Source: Strigops habroptila (Eukaryota > Chordata > Aves > Psittaciformes > Psittacidae). Taken from it: DNA of 64,000 nucleotides. The notes below the pieces were generated by a model. It was given only the letters and a program-made list of their open reading frames with translations, was not told the origin of the DNA and searched no databases. How positions within the stretch are numbered: position 1 is the stretch's first letter; each line of letters starts with the position of its first letter. The position numbers and the translations under genes are program-made. This document shows positions 10,535 through 22,750 of this stretch, piece by piece. The stretch lies in NCBI RefSeq assembly GCF_004027225.2, contig NC_044277.2:134198057-134262056 (forward strand), given 5' to 3'.

Positions 10535-13500
10535 GTAAATAAGATCAACTGTGAGATCTGGCTGCTTTTTTATCTTTCTTTTTTGGGGGGGGGGGAGAGA
10601 TGGAAGGAGTGGTGTCTGTGATTTCAGACCACTTTTTGCTATTAACTGCAAACCTCCGGTTGAATTATTCAACCATTTTTAATACAATATAAATCTTAAA
10701 ATCTTTTGTTCAGTAAGGGACTGAAATTGGATGTTAAATTGGATGAAAAACCTCTGCTCTAATTTGTGTCCCTGAGAGCAGGCTGTGTTACACATTGTTA
10801 CATCTGGTAGCTTGCCATGGTTCCTGCCTGTTTCTACAAATATAAACTGGGAATCGTTGTCAGATGAATACAAATACAGATTATTAAGGGGGAGCAAAGG
10901 GAGCTATTTAGATCAGTTTTTCTGAAATGATAAACCAACAGAATACTTCCGAATTTCTATAGTATTCGTTTAAACATGCAGTATTTTTGTAATACTGACA
11001 TAACCCAAGGCTTGACTTTTGCTGTATTAGAAGTAAAGTCTGACACTTTGGCCTCTTGCAGTCTCTTGTTTGTCCATTTACCCCATTTAGTTGTAATCAG
11101 AAGAGTCCTATTTCTGTTGCTGATCACATTTCATAGATGATCTGTCCTATCAACTCTTGTTCTTTTCACAACCACGTGTGAGCTGTCCTATTTACTGTTC
11201 TCTCCTGGCATTTATATTTCGTAAAGTGGCAGCAAAGTTTAAACTGGCAGATTCTTGTAGGCTCACCAATACTGCAGTTTTGTTCGGTGGTCAAGAGTTA
11301 GTTATAATAAATGCTGATGCAAATTTACTAGAATTGAGACTGTGCAGAGTGCTGCTAATCTGGTAGTCAGCATGTGACCATCCACATGGTGATTTTAATT
11401 GGTGTCGTATCAAGTTATCTCCACTGGAACATAAACAGAATAACCTTTGTGAGATGTTGTGCAGGACTTGAGTGCACATGCCAGCAGACCCCATAATGCC
11501 TAAGAGGCTTGTCTGGGTTTTGATACTGCTCCTTAGAGAATATGAATGCCTAACTTCATAATTCCCAGGCCTTGAAGACTCGTCTGGGATTTCTGATGTT
11601 GTAAATCAGTTTGCTGTTGCTGAGTTTTCAGCATGGATTCATAGGAAAAGCTTCAGTTAGCTGGTAAGCGAAGTCAAACCTGATAATCCTGTGGGGAAAC
11701 CTCCAGGGTACACAGGGACTCTTCTAACTAAACAAAAGTGCATGCTTTTCCTTAGGGAAGAACAAAAAACCAGCAACCTGGAGTTTCAGAAGGCTCTGTA
11801 TGTGATGAGAAAAGTCTGGTACTTACTTGTTTGAAAGTTAGTTCTAAAAGGAGGTATCTCAGGGTAAAAGATGTTATGGAAATAGTACTCATTTACTCAC
11901 TGTATCTGGTTTTTTAGAGGTATTATTTTTTGATATTCCTGTATATAAAATCCTAACTTTTAGCACAGTGTGCTTTAGAGCTGGAGGAATTCATAGCCTT
12001 TTCTTTAGAAAAACGTACATGTAATGTACTGATTGCTTCACTTCTCTGCATAAACTGTTTCAGTGCTGTACGTACAAACTGGGCAAAAGGACACTTTCTC
12101 ACTGTATCACTCCAGAGTTTTTTGTTTGGTTTTTTTCCCTTGAATACTGACTTGCCGTTACCACTGCCATGGCTGAAGCACTGAAATGTGTAGGAGGCTC
12201 CTGGTTAAGGGAGATTCTTCCGGTGTCCTGTGTCCAATCTTGATGAGCTCTAGCTGGTTAAGGAGGCAGATTAGACAATAATGAGATTGTTTCTCCCTAA
12301 AAATGCCTATTTCCATAAAGGGTACCATGGTCTATGTACTCCTTCTGCCACATGAATCTGGAACACTTCTGGACTCATGCGTCTCTAAACCAGAATAAAA
12401 CATGGGGGGAAAGCCTGGCAGTGTACATTGGAAAGGGAGAGAGAAATAAGTTTTAGATAATGAATACTGGTTGTCTCACGCTCTCATTGAGAGCAAATAC
12501 TTTATGCAGTAATTAAGAAAGGCAGGAAACTTCTTTTTACTGGCCACGCTCACCACTTCAGGGACCTCTGTGTGCAGTACCTGCACCCCAGGGCTGCCTC
12601 CCTCCTCCTGCTGGAATTGTTACATGGTTAGACCTTTGCTTACTGCACACTTGTCATTAATGGAAATCCTTTTTATCAAGTACTGCTTCCCCATATCAGA
12701 AGAGCTTTTTGGAGGAAGTGTTTTTATTCTGTAAGTGATTAATTGCAGGTTTTCAGCAGTTCTTGTAGCTTTACTTTTTCCTCACTTTTCCCACCTTCTT
12801 TGGTTTCCCTCTGCTCTTTATTTTTTAAACCCAGTGTATGGCCTGCAATGAGTTCTGTCTTCTGCTCCTGTATGTTCTGTCAGCTTGCAGTGAGCTGGGA
12901 GAGCTCACCTGACTTCTCTGTACTGCGGTTTCACCCTTCATAGCGGGATGCAGTGCTGGTTTACCAAGAACATGCTGACCCAAATGGGGTTTTTTTGTTG
13001 TAGCTTTAGTTTTCCATGTATGAAAATAATATGCTTTGGCAAATTTCTCTAAGCAAGAATTTCTCATGTACAAGTGGAGAGGAAGAGAAAAGGTTTTCCT
13101 CCCATTTTTCTTCTTCTGCAATTCTGAAGTTGGGAATGCGAAGCAGTTCTGCAGGAAATAATTCTCGTGGGTACTTGCTTCACTTTGGGTGGTTTTTATT
13201 TTCTAGGAATGGGGATGGAAAAACCTCCTGCATCTGTGCCACTCATTCTGGCTTCCGTCTCTGACCTCATAGCACGGCCTTTTTTGACACGAGGCTGGGC
13301 GTGGGTAAAAGTGTGATCTCACATGTTAAGCTCGGGTTTTCACAACCCCATCTTGCTGTGGAAAAACTCTCGCATGAATCACTCCTGTCCCAGCTCTTAC
13401 GGGGTGGGAAGGGGGAGTCACCATCCTGCCTTATCAGAAGAGTGAAACTTTTGAAAGGAGAACTAGATCCCTAGAGACACTGAAACAGATTAAAATAAAC

Positions 13501-13656
13501 ATGGTTTCCAGCTATCTGAAGTGGAGTATTTCAGCTTTCCCTCACTGGTCAATAAAAAATCCCAGCCCAGCGAGTCTTGTGGCTGTGGTGCAAGAAGAAC
13601 TGTATTTCAGCGTTTGCTTTGAGTTGTGAAAGTAAATCTCTTCTTTTCCATCCTAG
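10535..13656 (+). other. OXNAD1: OXNAD1 intron between coding exons 4 and 5
   Basis: Intron of 3122 bases with an eleven-G run at 10585-10595 close to the donor. Otherwise nothing is recognised. Confidence 0.7.
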
Positions 13657-13899
13657 TGTACTCTTGACTCAGAAGTTGCCCTGCGAGTGGGAGGTGATTT
13701 CTTCTTTGATCCTCAGCCTGGTGACTCCCCTGTAAAACTAGTGCTGATAGCAGGGGGTGTTGGAATTAACCCATTGTTTTCTATACTGCTGCATATAGCA
13801 GATCTTCATGGATACCAAGAGGGTAAAGGAAATGGATACAAAATGGGAACAGTGAAGCTGTACTACAGTGCAAAAAATACAAGTCAACTCTTATTTAAG
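13657..13899 (+). CDS. OXNAD1: OXNAD1 coding exon 5 (nucleotide-binding motif)
   Basis: The largest coding exon, encoding residues 149-229 in phase 0 at both ends. It contains [11 protein letters not shown] and [13 protein letters not shown]. The AGGVGINP motif at about 180-187 is the glycine-rich start of the NAD-binding Rossmann-like domain. It ends with [16 protein letters not shown], the second strand and helix (Y-S-A-K/R pattern). The acceptor is catcctag and the donor aag|gtaaat. Retention of the following intron would add only Val-Asn before a stop. Confidence 0.96.
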
Positions 13900-16604
13900 G
13901 TAAATTAAAAGTTTTTTAAAATGTAGATCTCAGATATTCAGCTATTAGTGTGTGTGTCATCCTGTTGCCAAATTCCAGAGAGCCCCTCTGTGTAAGACAC
14001 TGCACAAAGACAGACTACGTTCACTTCATGCCTCAAACCCCATGTGTGTTTTGTTACTTACTCATGCTGTGTGTACAAATGAAACGTGTTACTGGACCTA
14101 CCTGGTCTCATAGACTGCACCAGTAAGTCAGTTACATTTTACTATCATGTCATAAAAGCATCATAGTATAAAGATTATATATATACTATATATGTATATA
14201 CACCCTAGCAGTATGTGTAATGCTATATGCTAGAACACTGTAATCACATACATGTAATACTCAGTATAGATTGTATTGAATTTAAAGACTAGCAAGAGCA
14301 ACTATAGCCAAAGGAAGTAGTTCCTAATATAATAGGGGAGCTTTATTGATAATGCATTAGTTATTATTGGGTACTAGTATATGAATGAAGGCTTTACAAC
14401 CACTTGTAAGATTGCTTGTACAGTGTTTCAGTAACACTTAGCAGTTAAAGATAGTTGTTATATTCAGCCATTAAGGGTCACCAGTAACATTTTAGGATCA
14501 AAGTAGCACAGCTTCTGTAAATCATCCCTAATGATTTAAGTTTCTTTCAAGTATTGAAAGCTTTGGATTGTAAGAAAGAGGTGAAAATCTATCACGATTC
14601 CAGAGATCGCGTGTAGGATTCATCACTACTTTTTCTTCTGTATTGGTACCATATTTCTGGATATGAAGGTGATATTGCTTTCTTTGGAAAATCATTTGTT
14701 GTTAGGAGCAGAATGATAAACTGGAACCTATCTACTCTTCCATTTGGTCAACAAGGCATCTCCCAGCCTGTTCTAAGCATACACTGAAATTGTTTCAGTG
14801 CAGAAGCTGGCATTTCCTGAGTGTCACTTCAGCAGCGTTATGACAGCAGAGCTTTTGCGTTAGAGCTTTTGGGACAGAAAAGAGCACAATAATATGTCAC
14901 AGTGCTTAAAATACATCCTTCCCCTCAAGCCCAGAACATGTATATGAAAATTTCCCCCATGCAGAGGGTTGAGGAAGTAGGATCACTGGAGCCTTTATGC
15001 TGTTGTGAGATACATCTGCACAACTCTCCAGGAGGAACTGTCTGGTTGTCACTGATGGTTTGAAGGACCAGTTCCCTGCAGAAGCAGCTGTGTGTAGGCT
15101 GACAGGGACAGAGGCTGATGCTGATGTAATTGGTTTAATTCTCGTGTTGGCTGTGCTGTCATTTCACAGGCAGAGGCACTGTGCTTCTGGAAATGTCGTC
15201 GTTTAAAATGGCAGAAGCATCCAGTGTTAGAATGACAAGAGATGGCATCCTAACTGTGCGACTTTGAGACGGCAGTTAGCTGGGTTTGCCTGACTTCATG
15301 TGGACCAAACGTGACCTGTGTTTCCGTATTGTGGCTGGGACGCTGGGGCTGGGCCTTTTTCCTTAGGGAATTCCCTTAGTGGTCAGCTTCATTTTGTATT
15401 AAATCACCAGGCTGCAAAGAGCTGATGAGCTGTTGAAATTCTCCTTCATTCGGTTAAAGAGAGCCCGTCTCTTGCCTTAGGATACTAGAAAATGGTACTT
15501 TGGTGGTTGATGTCATGTGTATATTTGCCACTTTGTGCCCATGTCACTGAATTACAGAGTGATGGGGTACCAAGAGGACTTCAACTCAAGAGGACATGGT
15601 TAGTTTCAAAGGTACTATCAAATTCTACGTGGTTCCATGTGAAGGGCACTGAAGTTTAGAGTCACATCCAGAACAGTGAAAGCAGGTGCTGGTGGAACAG
15701 TGAATGGCACTGTCAGTGCTGCTTGTCACGCTGTGGCTTCTTAGGGAATCAGAAACAGATTTGTCTGTAAAATAGACTCTCTCTGGGGATTTGTGTTAAG
15801 CAACCTATGGCAGACTGTCCACTGTAGTAACTAGTTAGTCAGCAAACACATAACAAAATGAGTTAACTTACCTGTTCACAGAGTAGACATTATTTTTTAT
15901 TTCAGAATATTTTAAGAAAGACTTTCCAGTGTCCATTCCTGCAGTGAAATCCCCAACTAGCCCAGGGTCTGGGCAGTAACTACATCTTGGTTTCAGAACT
16001 AAGTGCAGCATCTGACTGACAGATTTATTTATTTTTTACTGTGATTTGAACTGAAGCCGCTGGGGTTTTGGTGGGAACTATCACAGCTGTGACTTAAGGA
16101 ACTGAAAATTACAGTTTCTATTCGGGTAAAAATAGCATTAGCATTACACTGTAGTTGGTTTTCATTGGAGAACATGAGAGAAAGAGTAAAGGGTCTAGTA
16201 ATATTAGCAGCTAAAGCAGACAAGACTCAAAAAAGTTCCTAACAAGTGGTAAATGCGTACTGCAGGATACGTGGATGTGGAAAGAAGAAATAATGAGAAA
16301 TTATATGTGGAAGGAGTCAGGAAAGGACAGAACTGGTTCTTGTGTCCCAATCTTACAAATTGCAACCTGCTGTAAAATAGGAGAGGAGCAGTGACAACAG
16401 CTGGTGGTGCATTCACATTCCAGTTACGGAAGTTCTGTGTACGTGTGCAGGTCAGCGCTGTGGAATTAGGCCCATGAAGGTCTCAGTGCTGAAATGCAAG
16501 AGCCTTGGTGCTGGGTGATAATCACCAGTGGTGTGGGACCGTAGGCAGACATCTGCTCTGATTTAATGGCCTGCGGTGTAAGTGAGTGTGTTTTAACATT
16601 ACAG
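13900..16604 (+). other. OXNAD1: OXNAD1 intron between coding exons 5 and 6
   Basis: Intron of 2705 bases. It holds a short alternating TA-rich stretch at about 14175-14200 and no recognised repeat family. Confidence 0.7.
14174..14203. repeat. Short TA-rich dinucleotide stretch
   Basis: An imperfect alternating TA/TG run (tatatatatactatatatg type) of about 30 bases in the OXNAD1 intron. It is too short and interrupted to call a long microsatellite. Confidence 0.6.
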
Positions 16605-16713
16605 AAAAACATTCTTTTTTTGATGAACGCATTTCCTGGCAAGATCATGTGTCGCTTCCACGTCACCCAGCAGAGCTCACCCATCTGTAAAGAGCTTCAG
16701 CCACATGTTACAG
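16605..16713 (+). CDS. OXNAD1: OXNAD1 coding exon 6
   Basis: The exon encodes residues 230-265 and the first base of Glu266: KNILFLMNAFPGKI, FHVTQQ, then KELQPHVT. It aligns with mammalian KNILDLVNEFPEKI and the following Thr/Gln-rich strand. The acceptor is aacattacag and the donor acag|gtaaag. The next intron is short (652 bases). Confidence 0.92.
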
Positions 16714-17365
16714 GTAAAGGTCATGGCAAGGTACAGCCACGATATCTACAGTCTAAGTTTGATTACATCCTAGAGGATGAAGTGAAATGCATCATTTAGT
16801 ATTTGTACATGTAAAGATTCAAAATGAGATGCGAGTTAAACCTATATTATCTCACTGTGTGTATTGCACTTTGGAGAAAAATTTTCCCTTTGCAGTTTTT
16901 GTTCTCATTTCTGATAAACCTCCTCTGTTAATTCCAAGCTTTATACCAGTATTTCCCACTGCAACTTTTATTCCAGAAACTATTAAGCAAAGTATTTACT
17001 TTGCTGAAGGTGGGATTGATGAAGGAGAAGGTAACTGCTGCTAAGGGACACTTCATCGTGTTTCCCTTTCTATTGCATTTGTGTTGGGGATACCTATTTT
17101 CTTCATCTGAAAGTGGGATTTTTAGTCATATGTAAGCCATGTTCCTCTTCAGTGACTAATACGCTGTGCCTTCCAACTGGAAGTACTGAAATCCCCTGAA
17201 GGACAAACGGGTTTGGAAGCCTCCAATCTCGGTAGCGATTATCCTTCAACACGCCAGGCATTTTTAAGAGATGAGTGCTTGAAATACCTCCAAGCAGTCA
17301 TTCTTTTTGAAGTTACTTCCTGATTAATGTTTCTGTTCTTGTTTCCTACCTTTTTTCTTTGTCAG

Positions 17366-17520
17366 AGGGAAGAATATCTGAAAAGGATCTAGAAAAACAT
17401 GTATCTCAGGATACCTTATGGTACATCTGCGGTCCACCTCCGATGATAGAATCTATATCCAAACTACTGTCTGACCTGGGCGTTCCTAGGAACTGTGTTT
17501 TCTTTGAGAAATGGTGGTAG
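17366..17520 (+). CDS. OXNAD1: OXNAD1 last coding exon
   Basis: The exon completes Glu266 and encodes residues 267-316 and the TAG stop at 17518-17520. GRISEKDLEKHVSQDTLWYI leads into CGPPPM (287-292), the hallmark C-G-P-x-x-M nucleotide-binding motif of the ferredoxin-reductase family. The protein ends FFEKWW, matching the aromatic terminus of mammalian OXNAD1. The acceptor is ctttgtcag. Confidence 0.97.
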
Positions 17521-17745
17521 TGACACCTGCTGAACAGAAAAGATACTGGTTTTTTTTCTAGTGTATTTTGATAAGCTGAAATGTACAGAAATGGACTATG
17601 AATTATTTGGAAGATTCTATTTCACACATGAAGATATCCTCAATCATGACAATGGTCCTTTAATTTAACCATAATACACCTGAAATGCTGCTGCTTTTGG
17701 GGGAAAAAGTGATTTTATATTAAAGACATTAACTCTTCTGGTTTT
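17521..17745 (+). terminator. OXNAD1: OXNAD1 3' UTR and poly(A) signal
   Basis: ATTAAA at 17719-17724 lies about 200 bases after the stop. It is followed by a T/G-rich tract (ctggttttttgatgggttg) of the kind that promotes cleavage, so most transcripts probably end near 17740-17745. A second signal, AATAAA at 17883-17888, could give a longer form. The cleavage point is inferred. Confidence 0.65.
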
Positions 17746-20339
17746 TTGATGGGTTGCTTAATTACTTAGGGGTATTTTCACTTTATGCACTTGTTAGTTA
17801 GTCAGCTTCTTGAAAGGCTTGTAGTACCTGATTCAGCAGTTGCAGAGAATCAGTTGTACAGTGGGGCCAGGCCAGTTTATATAATAAATAATAATTCAGG
17901 CCACATCTGAATGTGCTCCCGACTGTCGTGCTAATGCCCCAACACACCGCCTGCCCCAGGTCTATATCATTCATTTGTATTTTATAGAAGTGAGGTTGCT
18001 GTGACTTCCCTCTTGCCACGTCGTCTTAAAACTAAAAAGCCCACCTTTTATGTGGTTTATTTAAGTTGGGCAACTGTGTTGACAGCAAAAGACATGTTTT
18101 CATAATCAGACTCAGAGCTGAGCTGGGAGTGTGGAGTGGAAGAGTGTCCAGAAGCCGTCAGCCCCTGGCAGAGCTGGATGGAGGTACTCAGGGGAACCTG
18201 CCTCCCGTGCTGGCGCTGTGAGCACCCGTCCAGCTTCAGCGTGCGCGGGCTGTGTTCTCTAAGGCAGCAGTGGCCACCAGCAGCTGGGACAGGGCACCTC
18301 CGTAATCCTGCTGCAGCACTGAGTTTTAGTAGTCTCCAGGAGATACCTGTTCTGTTTGGAGGAGAGTTTGCTCTGTGAAGGTACGAGTGTACCTCTGGGG
18401 GCAGTGGCTGGCACCTGGTCCCTTCCTGAATGAAGTTTCTGCCCCTGACTTGTAGAAAAACTCATCCTAGCAATGATGAGACTAGCAAAAAGCCATAATG
18501 AGTTTGTTAAATATCTCTGTAGACAGTTCAAGTCCTTAGGTGGTAGAGATTCCCACTGTACCTTTGAAGACCTCAATAAGGAACATTTAAATTATTAAAA
18601 AGCTTAAATTATTACTGAATTATTAAAAATGCTGAAGAGGTGAGGCCTTCTCTGTGTTAGTGGCTTCTTTCCTTGAGTTGCAGGTTTCAGGCAACAGTCA
18701 AATAGGTAACACAGCAAGTTTCTTGCTCTCAGCATCCCTCTGCTCTGCCTTCAACAGAGGTTGCAAAGATACTGATCCCATCACCCGCTTTCCAGCCTGC
18801 AGCAGTACTGGTGGTGTGCAGCACTTTACATTTCAAGCATACCTTCCAGTGCCTCCAACCCAGCTCTAGTTCTCCCAGAGAATCATTTCAGCTCTGGATG
18901 CTGGGTTTAGCCTTGAGCCTTAACCTCTTTTTATCAGTCTCTGATAGGTTTTACAGCTTATGCCTCCTGCCACATCCACATTGACCTCAAACCTCAACGA
19001 GAGCCTTGCTGGGAAACTCCAGCCCCTTCTTTGTGTGCAGCACAGGAATACGGCTGCAGTTGTTGCAGAAGCTGACTGAACAACTGCAATGTCCTAGTGC
19101 CTTCTGGGAGCCAAGAAGGAAAAGCCATGCTGACTGCAGCTCAGAACAAACCCAACTGAGGGCCACAGTCTGTGCTTTCCATCGGGAAAAGGGGTAATGC
19201 TGAATGACGGACCTTAAAGAGTTGCCTTTTGGGGAGGGTGCCGTGATGAGGGAGTGCCTCTGAGCTTTCACCTTCTGGCGCCTGCAGCCTCACCCCCTGA
19301 GCTTTGTGTTTCTGTACCGTGCAGCACGACGCGCAGCCAGAATGAGCCTCCTCCTCAACCGTGGCTGCAGCCCAGGGGGGGATGTCTCATCACATTCCCT
19401 CCCACACAGACGAGAAGACGATTCTTTCCAAGTCCCCCTGTTTCAAGGGATGGTTCCTTGTTTGTTCACTCTGGAATGTAAATAGGACAGCGTGCTTGTC
19501 ACACAAAATAAAACCAATGCCGTTTGTGTTCGCAGAGATGGCAACTGACATGTCAGAGCTTGATGCTTGGAGGAAGCAGGGTGGGTGTTTTGCTAGAAAC
19601 CTGCACTAATAGCTATCGGAAAGTCCTGGTGCCCTAAAATAAAAAGCATGCATGAGGCTCCTGCATATTTTAACAGTGTAATGACAGAAAGATTCTAAGA
19701 AGCCTTTAAATGCTGGGTTTTGTATGACTTTTAAATCATTACGTGTATTATTACCCTTTTTTTTTCCCCTTAATGCACAGACTTTCTTCAGCCCGAATGA
19801 CATCTCGTTCACAAAGCCCTCCTCAGTCTTGCACCAGAATGTCCATTTAACAAAAGGCATTTCAAACCCCTTTGCTTCTGCAATCCTCCTCTTTTCCCTC
19901 TAACCTCTTTCTGTCATCCCCTGTTATACTCAGACCAGTGCTGTGGGGCAAGGACACATCTCGCTCATTGTATGGGCTCACCCACTTGAGGAGCGGCATT
20001 AAACACACACAGAGCACCGAAAGATGGAGGAGGAAAACAATTCCATACCTCCCCACCTCAAACAGCAGGAACCTCAGCTCTACATTCGTTCTTACCTTGC
20101 ACGGTAATCCTGCCAAAGGACACTGAACACCTTCTTGCCATCGTGCTTGTAATGGCAGTAAATGCCATTTCTGAGCCAGGAAGCCAGGGAAGGTGTTAAC
20201 ATCCCTTTTCCTCCATAGCCTGTTCCTGTTGACACTTAAGAATCTTTCAGAAGACTCATCTTTAGTCTAGAGTTTAATGGTCTTGTGGCAAAAGATCGGT
20301 TTCACCTTAAAGTATGTTATTGGAGCTGACTCCACCATA

Positions 20340-20440
20340 ATTAAATATTAGGAGTTAACATGAGGGTGGTGAGGCGCTGGCACAGGGTGCCCAGAGAAGC
20401 TGTGGCTGCCCCATCCCTGGCAGTGCTCAAGGCCAGGTTG
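20340..20440 (+). mobile_element. CR1 fragment, sense
   Basis: The plus strand reads atattagga, gagggtggtgaggcgctgg, cacagggtgcccagagaagc, tgtggctgccccatccctgg, cagtgctcaaggccaggttg in order. This is the standard avian CR1 3' region in sense orientation. It breaks off before the terminal octamer repeats; the sequence after about 20440 diverges. It is a decayed, 3'-incomplete copy. Confidence 0.85.
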
Positions 20441-22111
20441 TAGCCTGCACTGGCGGGAGCAGAGAGCAACCCCTGCTCTTCAGCAGCTACCGAGGTGGAG
20501 ACACATCCTCATCCCATCATTGAACCACAGCATGTCATCTGAGAAACTGGTTTTTAACTCTTACATTTGAGCCATCAGCTCAGGAGCGACTATACAGAAA
20601 AAGCAGACTGATACTTTTTTTTCCAACAAAATGAGGCATGCAATGTGTCTCCATCTACACATTTAAACTTAGTGAGATAGATTGTGGTTACCTGGTGTTA
20701 CAGCCTTATTAGACTGAATCTTTCTCGTCTTCCCGTGAAACACACTTCATCAGTTCGCTGCGTGCTCATCTGGTACAATGAATATGAAGTATTCCTATAG
20801 GATCTGCATTCATTAACTGGAAGAAGAGTGGCTATTCAGTCAACATATTACCTCATTTTAGGGGCTTTTAGAGTGACTTAACAGCAATTAAATGGAAAAG
20901 CCTTTTTCCCCCCTTCAGCATCCAGGTAAGGTCCTGATTAGAGTCAGCTGCCACACACAGCACCACAGGCACCTCTCAGCCAACAGAGGCTTGGCAAGAA
21001 TCCCCTTTTATAGAGCCAGAAGCAGAGCTCCACTGACAGCCTGGGAGAGACACGAGTTGCATCTACAGCTCTAATTCATAGCTGCGCTGGTGCTGTTAGC
21101 CACCATTTCTCCTGCTTTTGAGTAGCATTTATCATCAAGAAATTAGTATCTGCTCCTCCTATACCCTTCAGTTTGGGAGGATGAAATTCCTGCATGAAAA
21201 GCTGATGGTGCTTTATTTCTGCCCCATAATTGGCTCCCTGAGGCGAAAGTAGAGCGAAAAAGACGTCTCCTAATGCAGAGCCCTTCCTCTGCTCACCTCA
21301 GAAACTGAGGCTGAAAGAGGAGCCAAATTAGCAAAAACCAAAAAGTACATTGTTTTATACTTTGCTTCATTTCTATGCATATGTTAAAACTACTTTGAGC
21401 TATTTCAATTACACTGTTTTCGAGTGTACAGATCCAATAACGAAAATATGCAAGATGAAGTGCCAGTCAAATTGTTTGTGCATTTAACGCCTCCTAAACT
21501 ACAGACACTGTTTTCTTGACGATCCTTCAATGTTTTGGACTTCTCCCCACCACAGCTCTGCCCTCCTGCCCCCCGCTGATTCAATGCAAACCCCCTTTTC
21601 CATCCTTCATTCAACTCAGCCACTCCTCTTTGCCATCTTCATTCACCCACCAGCATTTCTTCATTGTCCAAGCTGGATTTTCTCCACTGAACTCATCCCA
21701 TTTAACAACCACTGTCCAGATGACCACTTGCTCTGAACACCGGTGTGCGTAATTCCTCCTCCTTCAAAGACTGGCCTACACACATGAATCCTGTTGGTCT
21801 AACTAGGACACATTCATGGTAAAATAACACCAGTGTGACACTTGTGTGTTCTATCGTGCTTCTGTCATCAGCCAGCGTAACCATTGGTAACACATGGTAA
21901 CACCACCCATCCATTTCTTCCCCATGCCTGCTGGCAGTACTCACTGGAGCCTCCTTCCCTTCAAGAGAGGCATGGCAAGGTTTGCATCCTTACTGGGAGA
22001 TTCTGCCTAGTTTGGAGGAAAAAAATAGGTTGGGCTTAAAATGGTGGCTCTCTATGGGAAAAGAAAGGGCCTGGCTTCTCTCTCTGCCTTCTGCTGGGGT
22101 GACAAAGCCCA

Positions 22112-22153
22112 CTGCGGAGCCAGTGGCTCAGAGTAACTGTGGCTACTCCGCAG
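22112..22153. repeat. Small inverted repeat (hairpin)
   Basis: CTGCGGAG at 22112-22119 is the exact reverse complement of CTCCGCAG at 22146-22153. Inside, CAGT (22121-22124) can pair with ACTG (22136-22139). The result would be an imperfect 42-base hairpin in the intergenic stretch. It may be coincidental. Confidence 0.4.
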
Positions 22154-22750
22154 AGTGAGAAGTCAGCACGGAGCCCTGAGCCCCACCACGAGTTGAAGGT
22201 TAAGGCTGCACCACTGCAGCCACACACAGTCTCGCCGCATTGGTCAGGTTTTCAGACACAGGAGTTAATCCCTGGGCCAGCCCTTTCTCTTCTCCATTCA
22301 TACTGCAGATAAAGGCACGACTGCTTGCCTTCGCTTCCTCCACCACTCTGGTGGTCTTGCTTTATCAAGCCTCCAGTGGCAAAGGCAGCTGAGATAAGAT
22401 GCACAGAGCAGCCGCAGAGCCACGATTCAAAGTCAGAACTGATTATGCAACTATAAAACCAAAACCATTTGCCCTTTTTAAACTGAAACCCCGTGAAAGT
22501 TCCAATCTCCCCCAACCCTAAGCCACTCGGCATTTATGGAAACAAAGGTTTAAATTGAGCTTTCACTTACACAAGTGCAACTTTCCCACAGACCATGACA
22601 TGCTCTGTCAGACAGCTGATGGAAAACCAAGTAGCCAGTTCTGTAGCGCTAGTAACTACTGCTATTTGGTAGTAAGGAGCTTCCCTTCACCACCACTTAG
22701 ACATGCCCAGTTCCTCCCTTTGGGGACAAATTATTGGCAGTTGCGCAAGT

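Larger units (their letters stand above)
2884..17745 (+). other. OXNAD1: OXNAD1 gene (transcribed part within the window)
   Basis: Seven coding exons (2916-3046, 3328-3391, 6786-6892, 10393-10534, 13657-13899, 16605-16713, 17366-17520) join in phase through canonical GT-AG introns. They make a complete frame of 951 bases: 316 residues plus stop, close to the 312 residues of the human protein as I recall it. The product belongs to the ferredoxin-NADP reductase-like superfamily: an FAD-binding barrel (about residues 66-150) followed by an NAD-binding domain (about 170-316). It is annotated in mammals as a predicted mitochondrial oxidoreductase; substrate and partner are not established. The N-terminus (residues 1-50) has several Arg and His, no acidic residue and hydrophobic patches, consistent with an import signal. 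Identity rests on continuous recognisable similarity through all exons, including the terminal FFEKWW. Confidence 0.95.
17746..22750. other. Convergent intergenic stretch between OXNAD1 and RFTN1
   Basis: About 5 kb between the two inferred 3' ends. It contains slightly GC-richer patches (about 18130-18330 and 19240-19420), one CR1 scrap near 20340-20440 and a small inverted repeat at 22112-22153. Short open frames occur on both strands but none resembles a known protein or has splice support, so I call no gene here. Confidence 0.6.

Noticed and set aside
16566..17044. Open frames continuing past OXNAD1 coding exon 6 into the intron
   Set aside because: They are intron readthrough. The donor at 16714 joins in phase to the exon at 17366, which carries the conserved CGPPPM motif.
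18120..18400. GC-richer patch after OXNAD1 considered as a CpG island or promoter
   Set aside because: CpG content is only modest, and no start of a gene or first exon follows on either strand.
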